Assembly (NCBI GenBank): GCA_963675135.1 | Contig: OY776125.1 | Location: 47,956,513 to 48,020,512 of the forward strand | Reading direction: 5' to 3' | Length of the DNA stretch: 64,000 nt | DNA from: Galeopsis tetrahit | Taxonomy: Eukaryota > Streptophyta > Magnoliopsida > Lamiales > Lamiaceae | Shown here: positions 11,301 through 21,915 of the stretch, piece by piece | Layout: every line of letters starts with the position of its first letter | Numbering within the stretch: position 1 is the first letter of the stretch | The notes under the pieces: model-generated | The model's input: the letters and a program-made list of their open reading frames with translations, nothing else | Told to the model about the DNA's origin: nothing | The model's database searches: none | Position numbers and translations under genes: made by a program

Positions 11301-12409
11301 AAGACAAAGATGATATCCGGTACTGGCCTAAACACGCTTCTGGACAATATACGGTAGCATCCGAATACACTATAACCATAAATCAGGCTGTTTCGCAATA
11401 TCAGGAGAGTAACGCAGGAACTTCGGATGGGAAGGACGTTGTTAGGATTAGACAAAGAATTTGGAAGTTAAGAGTACCTCCGAAGATTAGTATATTTGGG
11501 TGGAAATTTCTCAAAAACATGTTTGCAGCAGAAGGGAATTTGGCCAGACACCATGTCCCGATTGAACCAGTTTGTCCATGTTGTGGCAATTATGGTGCTG
11601 ATTCGATTCATGTATTATTCAAATGCCCGTTTGCCAAAGCAATCTGGAAAAAACATGGTTTTTGGGATACTCTTAAAAGCTTGTTGATGGGTTCTACTTC
11701 GGACCTTCTGTCTGTTTTATTTCGGGAGATTGGACTTGATAAGGTGGAAGAAATTTTGATGATCTCTTGGGCTATCCGGAGACAGAGGTGTAACTTGCTT
11801 CATAAAAAAAAGGCAGATGAGGGCTGGATTGAACAGGATCTTAATGCACAATGGGCCATTGATTATTGGAAAAAGTATTCTAGTAGCAGTAATAAGGGAG
11901 GTCTTGAAGTCTCTCAATGCAAGAAGATGGGGTATCAGTTAAATAAAATGGAATTGGATCACATTTTATTGACAGATGTGTCTTATAATCTGGATCAAAA
12001 TTTTTTTGGTGTTGGATACATATTGATTAAGGACAATAATTTTCTTCTTGCTGGGTACCAAAGAATTACTCATCCAGGCACTGTTTTAGCAAGAGAATTA
12101 AGGGCTATGGAGACTGGCTTACAAAAAAGCATTGTGTCCAACATGGAGGTAAAGGGAGTGCGTTCGGATTCTGCTATGGCCGTTGATGCCATTAATTCGG
12201 TAAAATTTTTGGATGGTTTTGAGAATGATATGGTTCTCCGTATTAAATCACTTCTACGATCAGTCCTAGTGTGGGATTGTCAACATGTGTACAGAGAATC
12301 TAATACCATAACGCATAACTTGGCTCTAAAAGCTTTAACCTCTTCAAATCCTCAAGAGTGGGTTGGAGAAGGACTTATTCAAGACTTGAAGGAGAATTTG
12401 GTAATCTGA
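8297..12409 (+). pseudogene. LINE ORF2 (endonuclease-RT-RNase H), frameshifted
   Basis: The endonuclease start VLCWNARGL is followed by IAEYKC (the usual ETK has become EYK) and later SDHRP. The reverse transcriptase shows [39 protein letters not shown] and VDDSLVF (A of the usual ADD replaced by V). A CPCC...H...C zinc-finger region follows, then RNase H with LLTDVSYN, ARELRAMETG and RSDSAMAVDA. Breaks: TGA at 8510-8512 where tryptophan is expected; frame changes near 8703 in the GDFN catalytic motif, in the 14-G run at 8740-8753, near 9935 and near 10391. The last 660 codons are open. The copy cannot encode a working ORF2 protein. Confidence 0.9.
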
Positions 12410-12474
12410 TTTTTAATGATGTATCTGTTCTTCTCTCCTTGTACTGGTCTGGTTTTTCAAAAAAAAAAAAAAAA

Positions 12475-12830
12475 TTGTTTTCACAATTAAAAAAAATTCT
12501 GAATCTAAAAAATTTAGCAGAAAAAAAATTCTGAAAAATGTCAATTTTCAATTGAAATTTTGATGCAGCTTGCGTGATAAAAATAAAGAACAACAAGAAT
12601 CGTTGATTCACAAAATATCCGAATCTTGATAAAACGAAGAATAATTCTTCAATAATAATTTCAATCTGCAAAAATTGCTCAACAATGTTTGGAAAACGAG
12701 AATAAAACCAAACTCTAGTGTACAGAATTAGGAAATTACAAAAAAACCCCCAAAACAATAAAAAATTGTAAAAATAACACCCAAAACACAATAAAACGCG
12801 TTTTTGACCACTCAAACGATGGAATTTGGC
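12475..12830. other. AT-rich spacer before retroposon
   Basis: No supported gene. The 200-codon minus-strand ORF at 12375-12977 is a composition artefact: a poly-phenylalanine translation of A-rich sequence that runs across the LINE tail and the retroposon. Confidence 0.6.
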
Positions 12831-13680
12831 ATCATTTAGCGGTGGGGTTAGAGAGAGAGAGAGGATTAATTTTCTCTGCCCTCTCTCTACACCAAAACAT
12901 CCGCCGCCCACATTTTCAATCCAACCGCCCACCTTCTTCAATTTACACCGCCTGAAATTATTCTTACATCCATCCATCCTTAAATTTAGATGTTATCTTG
13001 ATCAACCACCGCCTAAATAATCTTCGTCCATTTTCTGCGTAGTAAGAAAGCCGCCTTGCCGCCTGTATCACCGTCGGTAGCGTCGTCGCTATGTTCAGAT
13101 TTTTCAGTGGGTGAAGGAGTCTTTTTCAGGGGTTTTGTTGGGATCAATGGGTGAATCTCCCCGTCGGAGCCACGGTGGCCGACCGGGTGAGTCATCCGTT
13201 TGATCCCTTTTTATTTTCGTTTTTATGCTTTTTGAATGTTAGTTTAGTTTGTTTCCTAGTTTAGATCTCGTGTTTTTCTACGTTGTTATTTTCCGGTTAC
13301 TGTATTTTAGTTTTCCCCTGTTGTTATGGTTTCCTCCCTGATAAGATGGGTTTTCTTCCCATTTACGGGTTTTCCCATGGTGGCGCTATGTTGTGCCTGT
13401 TGAAGCTGGTAGCCCTTGGGTCCGTACGTATAAGATTTGGGAGGTATATTGTATGAGTCGTTGTGTGCGACAATTTGTTCCTTCCCTGGAGCCGGTTTAC
13501 TATCTCCTTAGATCGCGGAATTTCAAGGAATGTTGACTTAATCATGATCCTTCCACTCTCTCACGATTGAGTTTGGAATATGTGGTCTTTTGGTAGAACT
13601 TTACTTTAAGGATAGGTGAGAGCGTTGAAATGTAATTTTTTCCTATCTGTAATTCTACCTATTGTCAAAAAAAAAAAAAA
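12831..13680 (+). mobile_element. Poly(A)-tailed retroposon with 17-bp TSD
   Basis: An 850-bp insert flanked by the direct repeat AAACGATGGAATTTGGC (12814-12830 and 13681-13697), ending in an A-run from about 13667. The inside starts with a (GA)-rich, UTR-like segment and has a short ATG frame at 13147 running into a GTGAGT. Its last 60 bp end in TCTACCTATTGTC before the A-run, like LINE 3' UTRs. It is best explained as LINE-machinery retroposition of a short RNA: an internally deleted LINE, or a processed transcript. No coding domain is recognised. Confidence 0.75.
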
Positions 13681-13697
13681 AAACGATGGAATTTGGC

Positions 13698-13979
13698 CAA
13701 AAAGGGTCGCACATCACAGCAAAGCTGTTTGTTTGACTCGTAGCATAGATTACACCCGAAAAAGTGTGCTCACACGCCAAAATCGGGTTCCAGCTCCCAA
13801 AACTTCAAAAATTCTTCGGATGCTCTCGTTTCTTCAAAAATTGCAACACCACTCGTGCTACATCAAATTTCCAACCTAATATTACTGAAAAAGAAAAAAA
13901 AAGCAGATTAAGCTTACTTTCTCGCTGGGTGCGACTCGAAAATTTAGAAAGAAATTGGTCACGGTTAAATGCCCCCTAC
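13698..13979. other. Spacer continuing the pre-insertion sequence
   Basis: Continues the sequence interrupted by the retroposon. Short ORFs of 73-87 codons here lack recognisable similarity. Confidence 0.5.
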
Positions 13980-15098
13980 TTTTGATGGGGTATGTCTCCT
14001 ATGAAATTGAGTCTATAGTATATGAAACTGAGTTGATCAAGTCAACGGTCAATCATTAACCGTTGACTTGGTCAATATATTTTTTTTTTAGTAAAATTTT
14101 TTTTTGGGTAATTTTTTTTTTTTTGGTAATTTTTTTTAATGTTACACTTTTCAAAATAATATTTTCAGTTATATTGATGTACACTTTTTTGTAATGTTAT
14201 ATTGCATCTTTTAGTTATATAAACATGCAATTTTCAATAAAAATGTGTGCACTTTTCAGTTATAATAACTTACATTTTTCATTAAAAATATTGTGTTGTA
14301 CTTTTCAGTTATACTAACATGCAATTTTTAATAATATTATGTTGCACTTTTCAGTTATACTAACTTGCACTTTTCATTAAAAGTTATGTTAGACTTTTCA
14401 ATTATAGCGACTTACACTTTTTAGTAATATTAATTTACACTTTTTTAACACACACGTTTTCGGAAAAAAAAAAAAAGTTGACCAAATCAACGGTTAACCA
14501 TTAACCAAGTCAACTCAATTCCTTGTATAGAATTGATTTTAGCCTAACTCTCATATGGAGTCGAGTCTAAATAAGAACTTGACTCAACGTGGCTTATTTT
14601 TTTATTATTATTATTTATTTTGACAATTTCAAACAATATTAAAAAAAAAATCTGTTTTTTTTATTGACATGTTTTGAAAAATTTTCCTTTTTTTTTAATT
14701 TTAATCCATCTTAAATAATTTAAAAAAGTGCAACACAATATTACTGAAAAGTGTAACACAATATTATTAAAAAGTGCAAGTTGATATAACTGAAAAATGC
14801 AACACAATATTAATAGAAAGTGTAAGCTAGACGTACATATATAACTGAAAAATGCAACTCAATATTACTAAGAAGTGTAAGTCACTATACCCGAAAAGTG
14901 TAAGTGTCTATAACTGAAAAGTGCAACATAATTTTTATTAAAAAGTGCAAATGAGTATAACTGAAAAATGTAACACAATATTATTGAAAAGTTTAAGTAA
15001 TTATAACGGAAAAGTGCAAGTTAGTATAACTGAAAAGTGCAACATAATATTTAATGAAAAATGTAAGTTATTATAACTGAAAAGTGCAACACGATATT

Positions 15099-16704
15099 TG
15101 TTGGTCCTAGGTGGAGTATAACACAAGTGTATGGGGGGGGGGGGAATGCACTTGTGTATGCAAATTCTTTTCTTTTTGATAAACTGGTCCTATCAGGCAA
15201 GTTGTCTCACAACTGGCCTGAGTGTGAACTTTGATAGATACTTGTCCTACTGATTACTATTAAGTGATCAGTTGGCTAAATATCTAAAAGAGTTGCTAAG
15301 TGCGGAATGTGGTTGGCCTTTACTCAAAGAAATACTCCAAGTTGATTTCTGAAAATACAGGTTATCAGGGACTTTGTCCAAAACAGATTTTCTTACTTAC
15401 TGAGTTATGAATCTTTGAAATATGATTGAATGGAGTGAAGTTAAGAATGCAGTAAGTAAATGAGACACAAATTTATAGTGGTTCAGAGACTCAAGCTCCT
15501 ACATCCACTTTCCCTGATTGAACAGGATAATTCCTTCTCAATGGAATTAGCTTGTTTTATAGTGCCAAGGTGCACTGATCAACAACACTCTATTAGTGTT
15601 TTGATCCCTAGGATAACTTGAGTCCTAGTGCTCAATCTCTCTGAGTTAAGACTGTGTTTCACACTAACAGTCCTTAACTTCTCACTTCTACAACAAACAC
15701 TCTCTTCACTAAATGAGATAGGGTTTGAGGTTTGGTTCCAACTAATAGAGATATCCTTTACAATAAGAACAGTGTAAAGGAATAGGATATCTCAATGCTA
15801 AGCTAGGATGTTTACAAGAATTGGCTTAGCTGACTTGAAGTGATTCAGGAAACTTGGAATTCTAGTTGAACAGCTTGGTTTCCTTTTGAAAGCTTGATGA
15901 TAGTTTGATAGCTTGTAGTTGGATACTGAATTCCTTTGATCACTTCTGTATTTATAGGCAATTTGAACAACTAACCGTTGGAGGGATTAGCAATTCAAAT
16001 ATGTCTATTTGCAGCACCATTAAAACGGCTATGAAGCTTGACATCCTTTTATCCACTGTGTAAAAGAGGTCTTCAATGGTTGCTTGAATGAATGTGTTGA
16101 CTTCTGACAAAGGCGGCTGGGAAGACTTGTGTCAGTTTCCAATTTTGCACATTGTCCTAGGTTGATTTGTGGCAAACTTTACACACAATCAACGGTCAGA
16201 TGGGACAAGCTCCCTGAACATTCCTGCTGCAGTTTAGAATGTTCCAACACTCATTCAATGCCTCACTCTTTAATGCTCTAAGTCTTTAATGCTTGGTTCA
16301 GGCATGATTGGCAATAAATGCTTCATTGAATATGTCTTCTGTAAGCTTTTGACACTTAATCCACTTGATTATTTGTACTTCAACTGTCTTGATCATTTGC
16401 ATTTATGAGCACAACTTCAGTATTCTTGAACTCTTCAGCCAGGTTGTCCATTTGATCAGTTTGTCTTGAAAAGATCAGCAACTTTGTCCTATAGACCTAT
16501 CAAGCTGCCTAACATTTCAGCTTTGGACAACTATCCTGATTACTAATATCTCATAACATTTCTGAGATTTTAACTTAAGCATACTACACATTAAGTGTTC
16601 TGGGACAACTTGCCTGAACAATGACTTGAGCATATCTCAACTAACTTGTACATCATCAATCAGGGGTTTTGGTATCTTAGATCAAAATCATTTTATTCCC
16701 AACA
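15099..16704 (-). repeat. 3' LTR of SIRE-like element
   Basis: 1606 bp, beginning TGTTGGTCCTAGGTGGAGTA and ending CCCAACA on the plus strand. Near-identical to 30859-32462. It includes a 12-G run at 15133-15144 and a TATA-like motif at 15949-15957 (minus strand). Confidence 0.95.
15949..15957 (-). promoter_or_regulatory. TATA-like box in 3' LTR
   Basis: CTATAAATA on the minus strand. In this LTR it would drive outward transcription toward lower coordinates, into the foldback host sequence and the region before it. The functional copy for the element is the one at 31707-31715. Confidence 0.6.
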
Positions 16705-16719
16705 ATTTCCCCCTTTTTG
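16705..16719 (-). promoter_or_regulatory. Polypurine tract (PPT)
   Basis: The minus strand reads CAAAAAGGGGGAAAT directly next to the 3' LTR, the expected plus-strand priming site for LTR-retrotransposon reverse transcription. Confidence 0.85.
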
Positions 16720-17022
16720 ATGATGCCAAAACCTATTACAAAGGGACCTTGACTTAAACTAAATATTACCTTCAGGGAGAGTGAACTGGTCAACTTGCCT
16801 GAAAGAAACTGTTAGCACAATAAATCAAGTAATATATGTCAGGATAGGTTAGTTGAGATAATGAGTTGTTATCTCTTTGATAGAAACACTGTGATCCTTT
16901 TATAGATGTGATAAACCATTACAGGGCTGAAAATCAAAAGGATTCACTAATCTAGAATAGCAAAAAAAAAGATAACAGCAGAATTCATAACAGCAAATTA
17001 GGGAAAGGAATGAACTTATCCT
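16720..17022. other. 3' untranslated part of SIRE-like element
   Basis: About 300 bp between the end of the extra ORF and the PPT, with no ORF of interest. Confidence 0.6.
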
Positions 17023-20000
17023 TCATAGAGTTCCATCATCTTGAGGAGCAATGCCATACTGAGCCCAAACTCTCTTCTTTAGATCCCAGATCTCCTTGTT
17101 GGTTCCTCTAGGGCCAGGCTTTAGCTTCTCCATCTTCATGATGTTGATAAACTCTTCCAGAATCTTTCCCTCATCAATCAAGTTCCCATTGAACTTAGGA
17201 GGCATGTACATAATTGGACCAGGGGCCTTGAACTCCACTCTTGCCATCTCAGCTGCTGCAAACAGCTTTTGGTAGAGGTCCCTGTGGTTCTCAAACATGA
17301 ACTGAACAAAGATTTCCTCCACACTCTCACCAAGCCACTTTACAATGACATAGAAGTCATAAACAAAACTTCTCTTGGCCTCCTCCCATGCATCATTTAG
17401 TGAGATTGGAACCCACTTATCATGGTGAGGGTACTGAGTGTCCCATCTTTGCAGCATTTGAGGTTTGAGCCTTCTGTATGAAGCCCTCCTTCTTGGAGCT
17501 TTGAAGTTTGCCCTTCTCCCATCTCTTGCTTTGTTGGCCTCAACCAACTGATCCATTTTTTCTTTAGCTCTCAAGAGAGCTAGTTTTTCCTGAGTTTCTG
17601 GATCTTTCCCAAATCCTTCTTCAAACAATTTGGAAGGATCATCAGCAAGCTTGGGCACTACTTCTTCAGGCTCTCTGTCCTGTACTTCCTCTTCAACTTC
17701 TTCAATAGCAGGCATCAGGACTGCTTTCTTCATTCTCTTTGATTTCCTTGCTGGAGTAGATTCTTCAGATTGAAATTCTGATGGCAAAGTCAGGCTGGTT
17801 GGGAATTCATTGAAGGCTTGCAGTTCCTTCCTCTTTCTTTCAAATGACCTTGTCACCTTCCCCCTCACTTCAGTAACCTTTTCTTGAGATTCAAGTCCTG
17901 TAGACTCACCACCTGGCCTTTGAAGCTTTCTTGCCTGACTTTCCATAGCTGATACCATGGATTCCTTGACAGCTATTTGAATCTGCTCTTCCTCAGTTAA
18001 ATCTTCAACATTCATTGGGCCTTTGCCTTTCCCAATGTCTTCTACTGCTTCCTCCTCAACTTCAGGGACTTTCTCCTTGCCCTTGGGTTCACCAATCACC
18101 AAGGTTCCCTTTGCCCTTGCTCTCTGTCTTTCCCCCTTTTTGGCATTATCAAAACACTGGGGCTTCAATTCACTCATAGTGACAGAGAGATGTGAGTGGG
18201 AATGGGTGAGGGACTTCAATTCCTGCAGTAGATAAACATTCTCATCATGAATGTTTTGCATTTTATCATCTGCCATGCTCAAAAAAGTGTGAACAGGCTT
18301 CATCTTCTGGGAAACTATGGCATCCAATGTGGCTTTCAGTGATTGATCAAGTTTGGCCTGAAGTTGTTCAGTGAGATTGGCCACAACTTGATCAGATACT
18401 TTGGCCATGAGTTCAACAGTGAACTTTTCAGCAGCTTCCTTCACCATAGCAGCTTTCAACTCTTCTGCCCTCTTTCTCTGGGCTGCTGTCCTCTGCCTTA
18501 AAGCATCCTTGATTGTCTTTCTCAATGCCTTTACATTGTGCTTGTACAAAGTTTTGAGACCCTGCTGCTCTTTCTTCACAGATCTAGTGAATATACCCAT
18601 AGCATCTTTGGCTTTTGTCACTTCAGTTGAAACTGTTTGCAGTCCAGTTTCAACTCCACAAAGTCTTGCATCAATAGTAGGTAAGATCACTTCTTCAGAC
18701 CCTGTGAGCCTCATCTCCACAGAGGCTAGAGTCTTCCCTTGGCCATCTAGGGTATCAGCAGTGGTTGTATGAGCCTTCTCAACTTCCCTGACCAGTGTGT
18801 CCAACTTCCCTGACTGCTCTTCAATGATGGATGCAGTCTGAGTAGCCATCTGAAAGTGAGCCTCAGAGGTGTTGGCTTGTTCAAAGTAGATCTGGTTAAG
18901 TGTGGACACATTTGCTGATACTGCTTGAAGATCAGTGTCAGCTTCAACTGGTATATCTGTCAGGGAGGCATCTGCAAAAATCTGTTCAAGAGTAACAGCA
19001 ACTGAATCTGCAAAACTAACAGTGTTAGTAAAAACTCCCTCAGCACCCTCTATTTCTTTTTCTCCCATAAGGTCTGATACATCAACACCTTCTCTCTCAT
19101 TTTCAACTTTATTCTTTTCTTCTTCATTTTCAAAAGATAGACTCACATTCACTGGAGAATCAGGCCTCCTTTCACCAAGGGATTCATCAAGTTCAGATTT
19201 GACTTGAAGAATAGCCTGACTCTCATATTGGGCTGCACCCAATATTTCTACTTCCTCACCCTCTATTTGTGGTGCACTCAAGGAACCAGTGATCACACAT
19301 TCCTCACCATCACCTCCCTCTGATTTTTCAGCACTCACAGCCTTTTCAACTCCTTCAATGTTTAAACCTGACACCTCTATATCCTCAACAGGATCCACAG
19401 AGGGCAGTTGTTGGGAGATCACAGTGCTTGGGCATCCCAAGTCCACTGAGTCATCCTGAATGACTAAAGGCTGGTCAATGTCCAACTTGCCTGACATTGA
19501 TGAGGCTTTAGTCAAACCAGCTTCTCCTATGGAAGTCTCAGCATTGTCAAGCTGTGCCTCAGGTTCAAAGGAACCATCCTTGGCCAATGCATCTTGGACC
19601 GAGTCACCATCTTTGGTCAACTCCTCTGAATGATCAGAGTCCTGTACAGAATGAAAAGTCAAGTAATGTACCTGAGCTGAGTTGATACCAGGGGGATTGG
19701 GATTGGTGCGATCATCATCATCATCATCATCATCAGATGGACTGTCAGGATGCTTGATTCCTTGTGCTACCCTCTCTCTTTCAGCAAGCACTTTTTCATG
19801 GACAATGGTGCAAAATAGGGCCTCAGTGGTTAAAACACTGGTCTTCTTTACTTTTGCAAAGTGCAACAGCCTATTTTCCTCAACCTGCCACCAATTGGCA
19901 CCCTTATCCTGAATAGCCTGAGCTATTTCCACAATAGTTCTATCTTTGATCTCAACAAGAGCTCTGAGATCATAGAACTGTTGTTGCAGCCTGGGATAAT

Positions 20001-21792
20001 CCTTCAAACCTGGATATAATTCATCCACATTGGCTCTTGCAATCTGTCTCAACATCCCCTCATAAGTATAGTCTTCACCACTATCATCTCCAGAAGAGTT
20101 GGATTCAGGAGGGTTGGAATGGGATTCAAGTAAGCTTGGCTGGGATTCAGGTAGGTTGGATTCAGAAGGGTTGGGGTCAGGAGAGGTCAAAGCAAGTTGG
20201 GATTCAGGTGCTTTTGAGAGCATTGTGCCTGAAGAGGTAATTGGAATTGCTGGAATGGGTGGGAGAATAACTTGATCACCTTCTTGAAGAGCAGTTTCAA
20301 GAAGTTTGGTATATGAGAGAAGTCTTGGATCAAGTGGGGAAAAGGGTCTATCTTCAAGGTTGACCAGATCTGCCAGCACATCAATACCTGATCTATTAGG
20401 TGCACCTTCAGGGGAGTACACCTTTTTGGCAATGATTGGTGCATCTTCAGGAGTCTTGCACTCCTCTTCTTCTTGCCTTGGAGATATTCTTTGAGATTGA
20501 ATATCAGGAGATTTGGCTTCAGGGCTGTTGGGTTTGGACTTGGATTTAGACTTGCTTGCCTGTCTAATCTCCTTGAAGAATTCTTTCTTCTGCTTTTCTT
20601 CCTCCATCAACCTCTGCTTCTCAGAAGTCTTGATGATTCTTCTTTTTCTTTCATACCTTGTTGGCTGGTCAAGGTCTCTGAATTCAGTTATACTCTCAGG
20701 CTGTAAGGGGACAACCTCTCTGACTTCTTCACCTTCTTCAGGAGGGTTGACTCCTTCCTCAGCAACCTTCTCTATTTCCTCAGAAGTGGCTCCTCCACTT
20801 CTTGACTGATTCTCTGGTGAAGATTCATGCAAAATCTTCTTCATCTTCTTCATTTTTGGTTGAGCTTTTGGTGGCTGGGCTTTCCTCTTCCTTGGAGAGG
20901 CTCTTGTTTCTGGTACAATTGTGATGGCCTTCTTTGAAGCTGCATCCTGCTTCCTCTTCTCTGTCTTAGAAGACAGCTTCCTAAACATCACCTTTTGTGC
21001 AGGAAAGGGTTTTGGCTTTGCTTGGAGGTGTGTGTAATGTGCGAATCTTTCCAAGAGTAGGCTTGCTCTTGTGCAGAACTGGAGTTTTCCTTCAACCACC
21101 ACCTTGTGGTGTTTCACCTCCTTGAACTTGAATTTTTCATTCATCATTTTGTCAAGAATGAATTTCTTCCAGTTGAACTTGACTCTCTTCTCAGCAGAGT
21201 CAATCACAGCAGCCATCACCCTTAATTTAGGCATACTGATTTGTTCTACACTCCCTGAGTGGCTCAACAGGCTCTTTACAACACAGTCAAACAAATGCCT
21301 AAACACTGGCTTTAAAGTGTTTTTGTTTTGAGCACTTACAAGTTTCTTAGGTTCTATCATCCAAGAGAAATAGAATTCCTGATCATCCTCTTCCTTGTAT
21401 ACTTCTGGATTTATGCCTTCAGAAGGTAGCCCAAAACTGGCTTCTAAATCCTCTGTAGTGAAGATGACTGTGTGTTGGCTTTCTTCTTCTTCATCTTCTT
21501 CTGCATATGTGAGCTTTGTGCACACATCCCCCTTCTTGCCCTTCCACCTTAGATAAGCAAAGAATTCTGCCATAAATGGATTTAGGCAGGAATCAGGCTT
21601 GGTGCCTAGGAATATTTCTAGCCCTGCCTCCCTCAGCCAATGGAGGACTTGTTGAACATCTGAATCTGGGCTATCAAAGGCTACCAGCTTTTCAAACCAA
21701 AGCGAATTTGGGTTGCTAAGATAAGAGAAGTCAATGTCCAGAGAGGAATCATTGAAATCTACGAGTTCTTCTCTCTTGAGTTTTGGAGCCAT
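17023..21792 (-). CDS. Extra ORF of SIRE-like element, 1589 aa, uninterrupted
   Basis: This ORF lies downstream of pol on the same strand but in another frame, separated from it by about 600 bp. The ORF is open from 21858, but that codon is TTG; the first ATG is at 21790-21792 (MAPKLKREEL, with G after ATG), so I start there. An N-terminal globular region (about residues 10-260, with FSYLSNPNSLW and WLREAGLEIF) resembles the plant-transposon-protein domains carried by such elements, from memory. A lysine/arginine cluster (PRKRKA...KMKKMKK, about residues 300-330) looks like a nuclear localisation signal. A long acidic, low-complexity middle (run of eight D near residue 705) precedes a predicted coiled coil (about 970-1200) and a conserved-looking C-terminal region. 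I see no signal peptide or transmembrane segment, so the 'envelope-like' label used for SIRE1 does not fit well. Function unknown. Confidence 0.85.
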   Translation of the reverse strand: MAPKLKREELVDFNDSSLDIDFSYLSNPNSLWFEKLVAFDSPDSDVQQVLHWLREAGLEIFLGTKPDSCLNPFMAEFFAYLRWKGKKGDVCTKLTYAEEDEEEESQHTVIFTTEDLEASFGLPSEGINPEVYKEEDDQEFYFSWMIEPKKLVSAQNKNTLKPVFRHLFDCVVKSLLSHSGSVEQISMPKLRVMAAVIDSAEKRVKFNWKKFILDKMMNEKFKFKEVKHHKVVVEGKLQFCTRASLLLERFAHYTHLQAKPKPFPAQKVMFRKLSSKTEKRKQDAASKKAITIVPETRASPRKRKAQPPKAQPKMKKMKKILHESSPENQSRSGGATSEEIEKVAEEGVNPPEEGEEVREVVPLQPESITEFRDLDQPTRYERKRRIIKTSEKQRLMEEEKQKKEFFKEIRQASKSKSKSKPNSPEAKSPDIQSQRISPRQEEEECKTPEDAPIIAKKVYSPEGAPNRSGIDVLADLVNLEDRPFSPLDPRLLSYTKLLETALQEGDQVILPPIPAIPITSSGTMLSKAPESQLALTSPDPNPSESNLPESQPSLLESHSNPPESNSSGDDSGEDYTYEGMLRQIARANVDELYPGLKDYPRLQQQFYDLRALVEIKDRTIVEIAQAIQDKGANWWQVEENRLLHFAKVKKTSVLTTEALFCTIVHEKVLAERERVAQGIKHPDSPSDDDDDDDDRTNPNPPGINSAQVHYLTFHSVQDSDHSEELTKDGDSVQDALAKDGSFEPEAQLDNAETSIGEAGLTKASSMSGKLDIDQPLVIQDDSVDLGCPSTVISQQLPSVDPVEDIEVSGLNIEGVEKAVSAEKSEGGDGEECVITGSLSAPQIEGEEVEILGAAQYESQAILQVKSELDESLGERRPDSPVNVSLSFENEEEKNKVENEREGVDVSDLMGEKEIEGAEGVFTNTVSFADSVAVTLEQIFADASLTDIPVEADTDLQAVSANVSTLNQIYFEQANTSEAHFQMATQTASIIEEQSGKLDTLVREVEKAHTTTADTLDGQGKTLASVEMRLTGSEEVILPTIDARLCGVETGLQTVSTEVTKAKDAMGIFTRSVKKEQQGLKTLYKHNVKALRKTIKDALRQRTAAQRKRAEELKAAMVKEAAEKFTVELMAKVSDQVVANLTEQLQAKLDQSLKATLDAIVSQKMKPVHTFLSMADDKMQNIHDENVYLLQELKSLTHSHSHLSVTMSELKPQCFDNAKKGERQRARAKGTLVIGEPKGKEKVPEVEEEAVEDIGKGKGPMNVEDLTEEEQIQIAVKESMVSAMESQARKLQRPGGESTGLESQEKVTEVRGKVTRSFERKRKELQAFNEFPTSLTLPSEFQSEESTPARKSKRMKKAVLMPAIEEVEEEVQDREPEEVVPKLADDPSKLFEEGFGKDPETQEKLALLRAKEKMDQLVEANKARDGRRANFKAPRRRASYRRLKPQMLQRWDTQYPHHDKWVPISLNDAWEEAKRSFVYDFYVIVKWLGESVEEIFVQFMFENHRDLYQKLFAAAEMARVEFKAPGPIMYMPPKFNGNLIDEGKILEEFINIMKMEKLKPGPRGTNKEIWDLKKRVWAQYGIAPQDDGTL

Positions 21793-21907
21793 GGATAGAT
21801 TTTGAGAGTAAGAGAGTTTTGAAGAAAAGTTGCAGGTATAGAGGTTTTGAGACTTCAAAGAATTTGGGAATTATGAGTGTGAAAGGATGGTGGTGAAAAT
21901 TGAGAGG

Positions 21908-21915
21908 TTTATATA
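21908..21915 (-). promoter_or_regulatory. TATA-like box before extra ORF
   Basis: TATATAAA on the minus strand, about 115 nt upstream of the first ATG of the extra ORF. A start site roughly 30 nt downstream would give a leader of about 85-90 nt. This suggests that the ORF is expressed from its own promoter rather than by read-through from pol. Inference only. Confidence 0.45.

Larger units (their letters stand above)
7884..12474 (+). mobile_element. 5'-truncated L1-type LINE
   Basis: A non-LTR retrotransposon with, in order, the tail of ORF1, an endonuclease, reverse transcriptase, a zinc-finger region (zf-RVT) and an RNase H domain, ending in a 16-A run (12459-12474). ORF1 lacks its N-terminal and RNA-binding parts, so the copy is 5'-truncated; the left border is set by the first in-frame stop at 7881 and is approximate. 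I found no TSD. It lies directly after the hAT-like MITE. Confidence 0.9.

Noticed and set aside
12375..12977. 200-codon minus ORF
   Set aside because: Crosses a LINE tail, a spacer and a TSD, and consists of F/L-rich translation of A-rich DNA; no domain.
18023..20809. Several plus-strand ORFs of 60-120 codons
   Set aside because: Antisense shadows of the extra ORF of the SIRE-like element, rich in S/L as expected opposite acidic, coiled-coil coding sequence.
17023..21792. Classifying the extra ORF as a retroviral-type envelope
   Set aside because: No signal peptide, transmembrane helix or glycoprotein-like cysteine pattern visible; the basic cluster and coiled coil argue otherwise.
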